The position numbers and the translations under genes are program-made. Positions 1 to 9,577 of a DNA stretch of 64,000 bases are shown one piece after another. The notes beneath the pieces are model-generated. The model did no database searches. It saw only the letters and a program-made list of their open reading frames with translations, and had not been told where the DNA came from. This stretch comes from Synechococcales cyanobacterium C42_A2020_086. Lineage in GTDB: Bacteria; Cyanobacteriota; Cyanobacteriia; Elainellales; Elainellaceae. Location of the stretch: positions 97,218 to 161,217 of the forward strand of contig JACYLU010000031.1 of the NCBI GenBank assembly GCA_015272325.1. The letters run 5' to 3'. Within the stretch, counting starts at the first letter, position 1. The number at the start of each line of letters is the position of its first letter.

Positions 1-3000
1 CCCTCGGAGCGTGAGGGTCGCCCCCGACAGCATTGTATGATCTAAATCGCTGAGCTGAAGCTGCGGATCGAGGACAATTGGACGGCCGCCCGTAAAGGCA
101 ATAGTCTGCCTGGAGAGTTTCAGCGTTGGCGGATCATTGACGCTAATCACTCGCAGCGGTCGCGTCACCGGATTGCTGCTGGCAGCCGCATCGCGCACGG
201 AAACCTGCAACGTACGGTTGCCAACATTGGGATTGTCGCTGCTGTTGCGGTAAGTCACCGAGCGCAGCAAGGCTTGGTAGCTGCCAATGGGGGCAATGCC
301 GCTGAAATTGAGCACGCCGGTTTTGGCATCAAACCCACCCCGAATCCCGCTTTGAGGGGTAAAGCTGAGGCTATCTTGCCCCGCTACATAGCCAACCAAC
401 TGCACCGTTGCCCCTGCCAGATTTAGACTATCTGGATCGGTGAGGGTGAGTTGCGAATCCAGGGCAACTGCAGCCGCGTTCTCGGTGTAGATTAACGGTC
501 CTCTAGCCAGGGTCACTGTAGGCGCTGTATTCACGGCAGTGATCTGGATAGAGCGCGTTGCTACGTTACTCTCGGTTGTGCGGTCCCGCACCGAGAACTG
601 GATGGTTCGCGGAGCCGTGTTGGGGCTGTTGCTGGTATTCGCATAGGTCACCGAGCGCAGAGCGGCTTGGTAGCTGGCAAGGGAGGCTGTACCGGTCAGG
701 GTTAAGACGCCGGTGTCTGCCTCAAAACTGCCGGTGATGCCGCTTTGAGGCGTGAAGCTGAGGCGGTCTTGATTGGGTCGATGTCCCCCGATCCGCACCG
801 TCGCACCGGTGAGATCAAGGCTATCCTCATCGCTGAGGCGGATCCCCGCGTCGACAATCACCTCACCCGCATTCTCCAGGTAAGACACTCCGCCAGCCGA
901 GGTCGCTACGACCGGAGGACTGTCAATCGCGCGAATCTGGATACTACGAGTCGCTAAATTGCTGGTTGTCGTCGCGTCCCGCACCGAGAATTGCACCGTG
1001 CGGCTAGCCGGTGTTGGATTATTGCTGGTGTTGGTGTAGGCAACCGAACGCAACAGCGTTTGATAGCTGGCAATGGGTGCTACGCCGCTGAACGTCAGCA
1101 AACCGTTCGCTGCATCAAAGTTGCCCGTGATACCTGCTTGGGGCGTAAAACTGAGGCGATCCTGCCCTGCTACGTAGTCGAGCAGTCGTACTGTGGCGCT
1201 GGTTAGGTTGGGGCTGTCAACGTCGCTGACGCGAATACCGCCATCGATGGGAACGGCACCCGCCTGCTCAACATAGGACAACGCTCCGGCTGAGGGGGTC
1301 ACAATGGGTGGATCGTCGAGGTTGATCACGCCAATCGTGAGGGTTTTGGTGAAGCTGCGGCCGCCCACATCGGTCGTGGTGATTTGCACCGTATAGGAGG
1401 ATTTCGTCTCAAAATCTACGGGAGCATTTGTACGCAGCTCGTTATCGACGATGGTGAAGGCGGCATTGTCTCCGAATCCCGGCACTAGGCTGTAGGTAAA
1501 GCGGTCGTCCTGATCGGCGTCAACGGTGCTGAGGGTGCCCACTAAGCTACCAATGGGCACATTCTCATTCACAGTTGTCCGGCTGAGGAGCAGATCGGTC
1601 GGTGCTGTGTCGCCGGGACGCTCTCGCAGGTCATTCACAAAGACGGTAAAGGTCTTCTCGAACGATAGACCACCCACATCGCTGGTGCGCACCCGAATTG
1701 AGTAGGTCGGCTTGGTTTCAAAGTCGGGGATGCGGTTGAGGCGCAGTTGGTTGCCCACAATGGTGAAGGCGTTGTTGTCGGTGCTGCCTTCTCCTGCCAC
1801 CAGGGTGTAGGTATGGGTATCGCCTATGTCGGGGTCAATGGTGCTGAAGTTGCCCACTACAGTGCCCACAGGACGGTTCTCGTCAATGCGATTGCTGCTC
1901 AGCAACAGATCCTGCGGGGGGGTCGTGCCGGGTTGTTCTGGCAGATCATTGACGCTGATGCGGAACACTTTCTCGAACGACAGACCACCCACATCGCTGG
2001 TGCGCACCCGAATTGAGTAGCTAGACTGGGTTTCAAAGTCGGGGATGCGGTTGAGGCGCAGTTGGTTGCCCACAATGGTGAAGGCGTTGTTGTCGGTGCT
2101 GCCTTCTCCTGCCACCAGGGTGTAGGTATGGGTATCGCCTATGTCGGGGTCAATGGTGCTGAAATTGCCCACTACAGTGCCCACAGGACGGTTCTCATCG
2201 ATGCTGGTGCGGCTAAGCAGCAAATCGCGAGGTGGTGTTGTGCCGGGCAGCTCAGGAAGATCAATCACATTAATGGTAAAGATCTTCTCGAATGCCAGTC
2301 CTCTGGAATCAGCCGTTCTGACCCGAATCGAGTAGCTAGACTGGGTTTCAAAGTCGGGGATGCGGTTGAGGCGCAGTTGGTTGCCCACAATGGTGAAGGC
2401 GTTGTTGTCGGTGCTGCCTTCTCCTGCCACCAGGGTGTAGGTATGGGTATCGCCTATGTCGGGGTCAATGGTGCTGAAGTTGCCCACTACCGTACCAACC
2501 GGACGGTTCTCCTCAATCCGGTTACTGCTGAGCAGCAAATCGCGAGGTGGCGTCGTACCCGGTAGTTCCGACAGATCAACAACATTGATGGTAAAACTGC
2601 GCTCAAAGGAGAGGCCTTTGGAATCGGTAGTTCGGACGCGAATCGAGTAGGTTGGTTTGGTTTCAAAGTCGGGGGAAACGTTGATGCGGAGCTGATTGCC
2701 CACGATGGTGAAGGCGCTGTTGTCGGTGCTGCCCTCACCAGTCACTAGGCTAAAAGTATGGGTATCGCCAATATCTGAATCAATGGCGGTTAGCGTTCCC
2801 ACCACCGTTCCAGCAGGCTTATTTTCTTCAATATTGGTAGAACTCAGAGCAATATTCGTCGGGGCTTCATCTAAGTTCCTAATCGTGACCGTGAAAACTT
2901 TCTCGAAGGTTTGGTTGCGAGAGTCTGTGGAGCGGACGCGGATCGAGTAGGAAGGCTTGGCTTCAAAATTGGGCACTACATTCAGCCGCAGCTGATTGCC

Positions 3001-6000
3001 CGAAATCGTGAAAGCATTGTTATCGTTGCCACCTTCTCCTGCCACTAGGCTATAGGTATGGGTATCGCCCGCATCCGGATCGACAGTGCTGAAGGTGCCC
3101 ACGATAGTACCGATGGGTCGGTTTTCATCCACTGTGTTGCTACTTAGCGTGATGTCGGTTGGGGCTTCGCTGAGATCATTCACATTGATTTTCAACGCCC
3201 GCTCGATAAATAGGTTGCGAGAGTCTGTGGAGCGGACGCGGATCGAGTAGGAAGGCTTGGCTTCAAAATTGGGCACTACATTCAGCCGCAGCTGATTGCC
3301 CGAAATCGTGAAAGCATTGTTATCGTTGCCACCTTCTCCTGCCACTAGGCTATAGGTATGGGTATCGCCCGCATCCGGATCGACAGTGCTGAAGGTGCCC
3401 ACGATAGTACCGATAGGTCGATTCTCATCGACGCTGCTAGCGCTGAGCGTTAAGTTTGTTGGAGCTTCGTTGACATCGCGAACTCGAATAGTCAGGGTTT
3501 TGGTGAAGCTTTGCCCCGTAGAGTCGCGAGTGGTGACACGAATCGAGTAGCTTGGCTTGACTTCAAAATTGGGCGAGGTTTTGATCCGCAGTTGATTGCC
3601 GACGATCTCGAAACTGGCTGCATCGCCAAAGGTGGGCACCAGCGTGTAGGTGAATGGCTCTGTGCTGTCAGCATCTACCGTTGAAAGGGTGCCGACTAGC
3701 GTGTTGATGGGCACATTCTCATCGATGATGTCATTGCTGAGCAGTAAATCGGTGGGAGCACCCGGATCGACACCATCAATAACATTGATTGTGAAGCGCT
3801 GGGTGAGGCTGAGTCCGGTACCATTGCGATCGGTAACCCGCACTAAAATCGAGTATCTAGATTTGGTTTCAAAATCAGGAACGGTATTGATGCGCAGCTC
3901 ATTGCCGACAATCGTAAAGGCACTATTGTCGTTGCTGGTACCGTCGGAAACCAGAGCGTAGGTAAAGGCCGTATCGCCGGCATCCGGATCGATGGCGCTA
4001 AAGCGACCCACCAGCGTGTTAGCCGGTACATTCTCGTTGATTTGATTCGAGGAGAGCAACAGCGCTGTGGGGGCTTCGTTCAGATCATTAACGGTAATGG
4101 TGAAGGCCCGTTCAAAATTCAACCCGCCCTGATCCGTGGTGCGAACGCGAATTGAGTAAGAGGACTTGGCTTCAAAGTTGGGGGAGACGTTGAGACGGAG
4201 TTGATTATTGACAATGGTGAAGGCGCTATTGTCTGTATCGCCTGGACCTTCTACGAGTTGATAGGTATGGGAATCGTTGGTATTGGCATCGATGGTCGTG
4301 AAGGTGCCTACGGTTGACCCGGCAGGTACATTCTCGTTGATGGCGGTAGCACTCAAGTTGAGTGCTGTTGGTGCCACGTTGGCTGGCGTTTCCGGCAGGT
4401 CATTGATGGTGATTGTGAATTCTTTCTCGAAACTCAGCCCGCCCCGATCGGTGGCTCGAATGCGGATTGCATAGGTGGGTTTGGTTTCAAAATCGGGGGA
4501 AACGTTGATGCGGAGCTGATTATTGGTGATTGTGAAGGCAGCGTTATCGCCGAAGCTCGGCACCAAGCTATAGGTAAAGGTGTCGCCGGCATCGGGATCC
4601 ACGGCCGTCAGCACGCCGATCAGCGAGTTTGCTGGCACATTCTCGTTGATGGCAGTACTACTGAGCTGAATATCCGTCGGTCTTTCGTTGACATTCGCAA
4701 TCGTGATTGTGAACGGATCTTCTCGAGTTAAGCCACGCGGATCGGTTGTACGAACGCGAATGGTGTAGGTAGACTTGGTTTCAAAATCCGGCGAGATATT
4801 GAGGCGCAGCTGATTGCCGGTAATGGAAAACGCGGTGTTGTCCGTATTACCAGGAATGGGAACTAGGCTATAGACAAACGCTGTATCGTTGTCTGGATCC
4901 ACCGTTGTGAAAGTGCCAACCACCGTATTGGGCGCCACGTTCTCATTGACCGTCGTGCTGCTTAGCGTTGTGCTGGTTGGCGCTTCCGGCAAATCAATGA
5001 CGGTAATTGGAATAATTTTTTCGTAGCTGCGACCGCCCTGATCAGTCGTCCGCACCCGAATTGAGTAAGCAGACTTGGCTTCAAAGTTAGGAGAATTAAT
5101 GATCCGCAGTTGGTTATTGACGATCCTGAAGGCGCTATTGTCGGTGCTGCCCTCACCCGCGACTAGCTCGTAGGTATGGGTATCGCCGGCATCGGGATCG
5201 ACGGTAGAGAAAGTGCCAACGAGGCTGTTATCTCCAACATTCTCATTAATACTGGTGCTGCTGAGGAGAATATCGGTGGGAGCAGCATTGGGCGGCGTCG
5301 AGACCTGAAAAAACCTCTGATACACCCCGTCGCTGCTGCCGTCTTGCCCGCGGCTCGTCCAACTAATGGCAAAGTTACCGCTGGCATCGGACGCAACTGC
5401 CGAGAAGCGCTGATCATTGAGCGTCGTTCTGTTGACTAGAAACTCATTGCCGTCTGCTCCTGGTAACGGAGCACCATTAGCGCCAAAGCGACGACCATAG
5501 ACGCCGCTACCTGCTCCATCAATCCCGGTCCAGGTAATGATAAACCCGCCGGTTCGCAGCATCCGCACCTGGGAATACTGCTGACTGCCGGTAGAGCTAG
5601 TGTTGACTTTGAATTCGTTGCCAAGGGCAACCCCGTTGCTGTCGTAGCGCCGAGCGAAAACTTCCTCTCCTTCAAAGCCCGCCTGATTACTCGTCCAGCT
5701 GATCACAAAGTTGCCCGCTGCATCCATCGAGACGCTGGGTTGCCGCTGGGCATTACTGGTATTGATGGTATTGACCTGAAACTCTCCGCCCCGCTTGGTG
5801 CCATCGGCATTAAACCGCTGCGCAAAGATGCCCCAGGAGTTACCGTCTTGACCGTCGCTTTCCCAGACCACCACAAAATTGCCGTTGGCATCCATGGCAA
5901 CCGACGCATTCTGCTGATCGCCCGTGGTGAAGGAATTCACCAAAATTTCGTTACTGGATAGCGGCGTTCCATCCTTGTTGAAGCGGCGGGCAAAAATATC

Positions 6001-6558
6001 ATTTCTGCCTCCAGGAACTTGGTTGGTGCTCGTCCAGACCACCACGAAATCGCCATCAGCATCTACGGCAATCGAGGCATTGCTCTGATCCGAGGCAGTT
6101 GTGCGGTTGACTAGAAACGGTCCACCTAAAGCCGTGCCATTGCGGTCGTAGCGCTGGGCATAGACGCCATAACCACTCTCATCGTCGTACAGGTAGCCGC
6201 CCCGTCCTGACCAGGTGATAATGAAATCGCCCTCATCATCCATGGCGACAGCCGACGCCAACTGGTTTCCTCGCAGTTGATCACCTGGTGCAGGAGTATC
6301 GCTATTGACGCGGAATTCCGCCCCCCAAGTCTGTGTGGCAGCATCATAACGCCGGGCATAGACCCCCCATTCTGTTGGCCGACTGGGAACATCCTGCCCT
6401 TGACTCGACCAAGTGACGACCAAATTGCCATTCGCATCCATGCTGATCGCCTGCATGGGACGCTCGTTGACCGCACCAAACGCTAGGGTTGAGGAGGTAA
6501 TCTGAATACCCGTGGTGAATTGGTTAACCTGGAATTCGTCACTCGCAATGAATGGCAT
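1..6558 (-). CDS. giant cadherin-repeat surface/secreted protein, C-terminus outside window
   Basis: At least 2186 residues are visible in one uninterrupted frame, and the frame runs off the window edge. The ATG at 6558 gives MPFIASDEFQVNQF and is the first start after an in-frame TGA eight codons upstream. Residues 1-420 hold about seven repeats of roughly 65 residues (EFxVN ... VAMDxxGNFVVxW ... GVYAxRF), probably beta-propeller-like. Residues 425-1745 hold 13 cadherin-like repeats of about 100 residues, each with a DENxPxGTxVG opening, a DPDxGDTHTY strand and an FE(T/A)KxxYSIRVR strand. Residues 1750-2186 hold three full repeats and part of a fourth of another Ig-like type (GxSYxENAG ... 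DxLSFTPQSGITGxF). There is no N-terminal signal peptide, which fits type I (RTX-like) export, but the C-terminus that would prove it is missing. A role in adhesion or matrix is inferred from the repeats. Confidence 0.85.
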   Translation of the reverse strand, partial: MPFIASDEFQVNQFTTGIQITSSTLAFGAVNERPMQAISMDANGNLVVTWSSQGQDVPSRPTEWGVYARRYDAATQTWGAEFRVNSDTPAPGDQLRGNQLASAVAMDDEGDFIITWSGRGGYLYDDESGYGVYAQRYDRNGTALGGPFLVNRTTASDQSNASIAVDADGDFVVVWTSTNQVPGGRNDIFARRFNKDGTPLSSNEILVNSFTTGDQQNASVAMDANGNFVVVWESDGQDGNSWGIFAQRFNADGTKRGGEFQVNTINTSNAQRQPSVSMDAAGNFVISWTSNQAGFEGEEVFARRYDSNGVALGNEFKVNTSSTGSQQYSQVRMLRTGGFIITWTGIDGAGSGVYGRRFGANGAPLPGADGNEFLVNRTTLNDQRFSAVASDASGNFAISWTSRGQDGSSDGVYQRFFQVSTPPNAAPTDILLSSTSINENVGDNSLVGTFSTVDPDAGDTHTYELVAGEGSTDNSAFRIVNNQLRIINSPNFEAKSAYSIRVRTTDQGGRSYEKIIPITVIDLPEAPTSTTLSSTTVNENVAPNTVVGTFTTVDPDNDTAFVYSLVPIPGNTDNTAFSITGNQLRLNISPDFETKSTYTIRVRTTDPRGLTREDPFTITIANVNERPTDIQLSSTAINENVPANSLIGVLTAVDPDAGDTFTYSLVPSFGDNAAFTITNNQLRINVSPDFETKPTYAIRIRATDRGGLSFEKEFTITINDLPETPANVAPTALNLSATAINENVPAGSTVGTFTTIDANTNDSHTYQLVEGPGDTDNSAFTIVNNQLRLNVSPNFEAKSSYSIRVRTTDQGGLNFERAFTITVNDLNEAPTALLLSSNQINENVPANTLVGRFSAIDPDAGDTAFTYALVSDGTSNDNSAFTIVGNELRINTVPDFETKSRYSILVRVTDRNGTGLSLTQRFTINVIDGVDPGAPTDLLLSNDIIDENVPINTLVGTLSTVDADSTEPFTYTLVPTFGDAASFEIVGNQLRIKTSPNFEVKPSYSIRVTTRDSTGQSFTKTLTIRVRDVNEAPTNLTLSASSVDENRPIGTIVGTFSTVDPDAGDTHTYSLVAGEGGNDNNAFTISGNQLRLNVVPNFEAKPSYSIRVRSTDSRNLFIERALKINVNDLSEAPTDITLSSNTVDENRPIGTIVGTFSTVDPDAGDTHTYSLVAGEGGNDNNAFTISGNQLRLNVVPNFEAKPSYSIRVRSTDSRNQTFEKVFTVTIRNLDEAPTNIALSSTNIEENKPAGTVVGTLTAIDSDIGDTHTFSLVTGEGSTDNSAFTIVGNQLRINVSPDFETKPTYSIRVRTTDSKGLSFERSFTINVVDLSELPGTTPPRDLLLSSNRIEENRPVGTVVGNFSTIDPDIGDTHTYTLVAGEGSTDNNAFTIVGNQLRLNRIPDFETQSSYSIRVRTADSRGLAFEKIFTINVIDLPELPGTTPPRDLLLSRTSIDENRPVGTVVGNFSTIDPDIGDTHTYTLVAGEGSTDNNAFTIVGNQLRLNRIPDFETQSSYSIRVRTSDVGGLSFEKVFRISVNDLPEQPGTTPPQDLLLSSNRIDENRPVGTVVGNFSTIDPDIGDTHTYTLVAGEGSTDNNAFTIVGNQLRLNRIPDFETKPTYSIRVRTSDVGGLSFEKTFTVFVNDLRERPGDTAPTDLLLSRTTVNENVPIGSLVGTLSTVDADQDDRFTYSLVPGFGDNAAFTIVDNELRTNAPVDFETKSSYTVQITTTDVGGRSFTKTLTIGVINLDDPPIVTPSAGALSYVEQAGAVPIDGGIRVSDVDSPNLTSATVRLLDYVAGQDRLSFTPQAGITGNFDAANGLLTFSGVAPIASYQTLLRSVAYTNTSNNPTPASRTVQFSVRDATTTSNLATRSIQIRAIDSPPVVATSAGGVSYLENAGEVIVDAGIRLSDEDSLDLTGATVRIGGHRPNQDRLSFTPQSGITGSFEADTGVLTLTGTASLASYQAALRSVTYANTSNSPNTAPRTIQFSVRDRTTESNVATRSIQITAVNTAPTVTLARGPLIYTENAAAVALDSQLTLTDPDSLNLAGATVQLVGYVAGQDSLSFTPQSGIRGGFDAKTGVLNFSGIAPIGSYQALLRSVTYRNSSDNPNVGNRTLQVSVRDAAASSNPVTRPLRVISVNDPPTLKLSRQTIAFTGGRPIVLDPQLQLSDLDHTMLSGATLTLRG
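1715..2490. repeat. near-identical intragenic repeats, period 315 bp
   Basis: Three copies of a 146-bp block (1715-1860, 2030-2175, 2345-2490) lie in neighbouring cadherin-like repeats of the giant gene. Copies one and three match base for base, and copy two shows a single difference. Identity at silent positions points to recent duplication or gene conversion rather than protein-level selection alone. Confidence 0.9.
2913..3422. repeat. 202-bp perfect intragenic direct repeat, offset 300 bp
   Basis: Bases 2913-3114 recur at 3213-3414 without a difference. Each copy covers most of one cadherin-like repeat. The offset equals exactly 100 codons, so recombination between copies would keep the reading frame. 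Confidence 0.9.
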
Positions 6559-6995
6559 AGAAGTCGTCCCGCTGGGTCCTCACAAAAGGGAAATTTCCCC
6601 CAGTGGAAGGGTACCCATTTCGGTGCAAACAGTTACAACGCCCTTAGGAGAGTCCACACGGTGGCTGGCTCGATAGGACCTCTGCCGATTGCTTTTAACG
6701 CACTCAATATCAAGCTTTGTATTAAGCTCTGTAAATTCTGTGATTGGGAAGGATTTCGTTAAGGTCTCATTGACGCAATGAGTTGCCGTAGGCTTGGTAT
6801 TAAGAAGCCAGATGAACCCGACAAAATTCCTTCTTGGGTGGTATGTCCTGAGAAGAGCATTAAATGCAAGAGTTTCCTGCTTAGGATAGTTCAGCCCGCG
6901 GATAATACCACTTAAAATCTCAAGTATTGTTGTATTCTTAAATACAGAATACGTTATTGATTGTTTACTGCCGTTTTAAATGAGACTTGAGAGCT
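6559..6995. other. intergenic region upstream of the giant repeat gene
   Basis: This AT-richer stretch lies upstream of the minus-strand giant gene and very likely carries its promoter. Open frames here have no recognisable protein character. The only structured element seen is the inverted repeat at 6932-6952. Confidence 0.5.
6932..6952. promoter_or_regulatory. inverted repeat GTATTC-N9-GAATAC, possible operator
   Basis: Perfect 6-bp arms are separated by 9 bp in an AT-rich region. It sits about 45 bp upstream of the small plus-strand ORF at 6996 and about 375 bp upstream of the minus-strand giant gene. A dimeric regulator site is an inference from symmetry alone. Confidence 0.3.
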
Positions 6996-7115
6996 ATGTT
7001 GAAGCATCGAATTCCCTACCAAACAGGGGCAAAACCGCCTCACGCTCCAACTTCGTCCTCGCCTCAGTCTGCTACTCCTTCAACCACTTCCCCTCATTCT
7101 GCTGGTTCAAAGTAG
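6996..7115 (+). CDS. possible 39-residue Pro/Ser/Thr-rich peptide
   Basis: The ATG follows a GAG-containing purine stretch (TTGAGAGCT). The peptide starts MLKHRIPYQTGAKPPHAP and continues as a Ser/Thr/Pro-rich tail ending in SAGSK. It has no membrane segment and matches no family I recognise. It lies just upstream of the convergent glycosyltransferase 3' end. The low-complexity composition and short length make this a weak call. Confidence 0.3.
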   Translation: MLKHRIPYQTGAKPPHAPTSSSPQSATPSTTSPHSAGSK

Positions 7116-7162
7116 TGACTAATTAACAAATTAAAGTGGCGATTATGCTTTCATTCCAGGCG

Positions 7163-8119
7163 CTAGACATTAGCGCTTTTTTGTTGGCTTTGCTGATTGT
7201 GATACGCGGCATAGACCCCTTGAACGTTATACCAATTCAGAAAAATGCGGGCAATTTCTAAAGCGAACTGGGGTTTTCCTTGATCGATTAACCATTGCAA
7301 CAGCGGAGCTAGGGTTCGTTCGTTCAGCAGTCCCCCCAGCGAAAGCCCACCCCAGAGTAGGCGGTGGAGCCAAGTCATTTGAATCATCATTCGCACTTCC
7401 CAAGTGGGGTGCTTTTGATAAAACAAAACGCCCATGCGACCACGCTGAATTTCTTGGTCAATCAGCCGCGGCAATTGCTGCAATGAGAACGGTGGATGCC
7501 AGTGGTAGCCCACAGCCGCCGGACATTTCACCAGCTTTAACCCGAGCCGCTTTAGCCGCACGCCTAGTTCCAAATCTTCCCAGCCGTAGAGCTGAAAGCG
7601 AGTATCAAACAACCCTGCTTGCTCTAGCCAGTGCCGGGCAATGGCGACGTTGCCGGTGGCAAAATAGGCTGCTGAAACGTCGGTGAGCTTGAAGGGTTCT
7701 GCCGTTGGGTTATCGAAGTTGCAGGTGTTGATGACTCGACCGTAGGTAAAGACCCGGTCACTACCGATAGTCTGTTGAGCGGCGATTAAGCCATTGGCAT
7801 GGGCCTGCAAAAATCCTTCAGTGACCACCAAATCGCTGTCGATAAATACAATCACATCTCCCAATGCCTGCTGCACCCCTAAATTGCGGGCGGCGGCTGG
7901 CCCTTGGTGCGCTTGCCGAAACAAACGAACATGGGGAAACTGATCGGACTGGGCTTGCAGCCAGGCCACGGTGCTATCGGTAGAGCCATCATCCACCACA
8001 ATCACTTCGTAGGTTTGAATTACTCCCTGGGGCGACAACTGCTGCTGTTCTAGGGCCCGCAGACACTTTTCTAGAATTGGCAGCCGATTGTAGGTTGGAA
8101 TCACAACGCTTAAAAACAC
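7163..8119 (-). CDS. family 2 (GT-A) glycosyltransferase
   Basis: The 318-residue protein opens with LSVVIPTYNR, the nucleotide-sugar binding strand of GT2 enzymes, followed by VVDDGSTDST and the metal-binding FIDSD (DxD-like). A later YGWEDLELGVRLKRLG region matches the ED acceptor/catalytic motif of this family. It should transfer a sugar from a nucleotide-sugar to a glycan or lipid carrier at the inner face of the membrane. No transmembrane segment is obvious, and the acceptor cannot be predicted. The start is a GTG right before the first beta strand, with only a weak ribosome site. It stands alone, without other polysaccharide genes. Confidence 0.85.
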   Translation of the reverse strand: MFLSVVIPTYNRLPILEKCLRALEQQQLSPQGVIQTYEVIVVDDGSTDSTVAWLQAQSDQFPHVRLFRQAHQGPAAARNLGVQQALGDVIVFIDSDLVVTEGFLQAHANGLIAAQQTIGSDRVFTYGRVINTCNFDNPTAEPFKLTDVSAAYFATGNVAIARHWLEQAGLFDTRFQLYGWEDLELGVRLKRLGLKLVKCPAAVGYHWHPPFSLQQLPRLIDQEIQRGRMGVLFYQKHPTWEVRMMIQMTWLHRLLWGGLSLGGLLNERTLAPLLQWLIDQGKPQFALEIARIFLNWYNVQGVYAAYHNQQSQQKSANV

Positions 8120-8326
8120 AGGCTCATCCAGCGCACCATTCCAAATCCTAGCGTTATTCGTAGCTCATCGATGGCGAGGCGGAAGCGCATTACCCAGCAT
8201 TGACTGCAAAATCTGTTGCAAAATCTGTACCGCGTCAAACAGGAATTGAAGCAGATTTAGTTAGATAATGAAAACCTTGTTAGCGAACGAAAGCACCGTA
8301 GGGTTGCGCCAGCGAGGAGAATTGGT

Positions 8327-9565
8327 ATGAAAGCGCAGGATTTGAAAGGAAAAACCATCGCCTTTGCCGGGTCAGGAGGACTGGATAGCTGTACAATCAC
8401 CCGCTGGCTGACCGATCAAGGCGTTCATGTGGTGTGTTTCACCGCTGACCTGGGGCAACCCGATGAAGAGGATGTGGGAGCAATCCGGGAACGCATGCTG
8501 AAGGCTGGGGCCACGGACTTCGTGCTGCTGCCGGCCCGCGAAGCGATTGCCGAAGCTGGAATGCAGGTGATTCAGGCTCAGGCCTGCTATGAAGGGCGCT
8601 ACTGGAATACAACCGGCATTGCTCGCTGCGTGCTCACCAAAGCCATGATTGAGCAAATGCAGCAACGCGGGCTGACGATTTTTAGCCACGGAGCCACCGG
8701 GCGCGGCAACGACCAGGTGCGGTTTCAGCTGATCACGAACATGCTGGCTCCCGAGTTCGAGGTATATGCCCCCTGGCGGGACGAGGAATTCCTGTCGCGG
8801 TTTCCTGGTCGCAGCGAAATGATTGATTTTTGCCAGGAGAACGGGCTGCCCGTATCAGCCACCAAAGAAAAGCCCTATTCTACCGATGCAAACCTGCTGG
8901 GGCTGACCCACGAATCAGGACTGCTAGAGTCCTTGACTACCCCTGCCCATTTCGTGAAGCCGATCATGGGCTGCTATCCTCAGGATGCGCCCGATACTGG
9001 CGAGGAGTTTAGTGTCCGGTTTGAGCAAGGGCGTCCGGTGGCGATCAACGGAGAAGCGGTTGATCTAGTCGAGGCGTTTTTGCGAGCCAATGCGATTGGC
9101 GGTCGGCATGGGGTTGGCATTGGCATCCATCTCGTGGAAAACCGCTTTGTGGGAATTAAGTCGCGCGGCGTCTACGAAAGCCCTGGCGTAGAACTTCTGG
9201 GCACCTGCTATGCCTACTTGCTGCAGCTGATCCTCGATCGGCGAGCGCGAGAATTTTTCGACCAGCTTTCGCTGCTGATCGCCAAGCAGATTTACCAGGG
9301 GCACTGGTTTGACCTAGCCACGCAGATGGCCTTGCAAGCGCTTCAGCCCACAGTAGCTTTGGCAACGGGTACAATTACCGTCTCGGTCTACCGCGGCACC
9401 CTCTCGTTTGTGGCAGCCACCGACATTCCCCACTCCATCTACTCTGAGGAAAATGCCTCTATGGAAGGCGTCGGTGACTACAACCACACCGACTCGGAAG
9501 GGCTACTGCGGGTGTTTGGCGTCAGTGCTCGGGTGCTGGCTACCAGTGGTCAGGTCAAGCTCTAG
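8327..9565 (+). CDS. argG: argininosuccinate synthase, long E. coli-like type
   Basis: The 412-residue protein condenses citrulline and aspartate with ATP in arginine synthesis. Residues 16-21, SGGLDS, form the PP-loop. TADLGQPDEED, GATGRGNDQVRFQ, KPYSTDANLLG, VRFEQGRPVAING and GRHGVGIGIHLVENR are typical of the family. The pattern follows the E. coli-like branch (LGQPDEED, STDxNxLG), not the roughly 400-residue branch usual in cyanobacteria (LAADLGQGDE). It could therefore be a second, specialised paralogue. The PP-loop is preceded by an extra Gly (AFAGSGGLDS). A GAGGAG ribosome site lies 7 bp before the ATG. It is monocistronic; upstream is a divergent glycosyltransferase. Confidence 0.85.
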   Translation: MKAQDLKGKTIAFAGSGGLDSCTITRWLTDQGVHVVCFTADLGQPDEEDVGAIRERMLKAGATDFVLLPAREAIAEAGMQVIQAQACYEGRYWNTTGIARCVLTKAMIEQMQQRGLTIFSHGATGRGNDQVRFQLITNMLAPEFEVYAPWRDEEFLSRFPGRSEMIDFCQENGLPVSATKEKPYSTDANLLGLTHESGLLESLTTPAHFVKPIMGCYPQDAPDTGEEFSVRFEQGRPVAINGEAVDLVEAFLRANAIGGRHGVGIGIHLVENRFVGIKSRGVYESPGVELLGTCYAYLLQLILDRRAREFFDQLSLLIAKQIYQGHWFDLATQMALQALQPTVALATGTITVSVYRGTLSFVAATDIPHSIYSEENASMEGVGDYNHTDSEGLLRVFGVSARVLATSGQVKL

Positions 9566-9577
9566 AATGGGGCATCG

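Noticed and set aside
1747..2950. Several similar plus-strand open frames of 64-167 codons
   Set aside because: They are antisense shadows of the cadherin repeats; they recur only because the underlying repeats do, and they have no ribosome sites.
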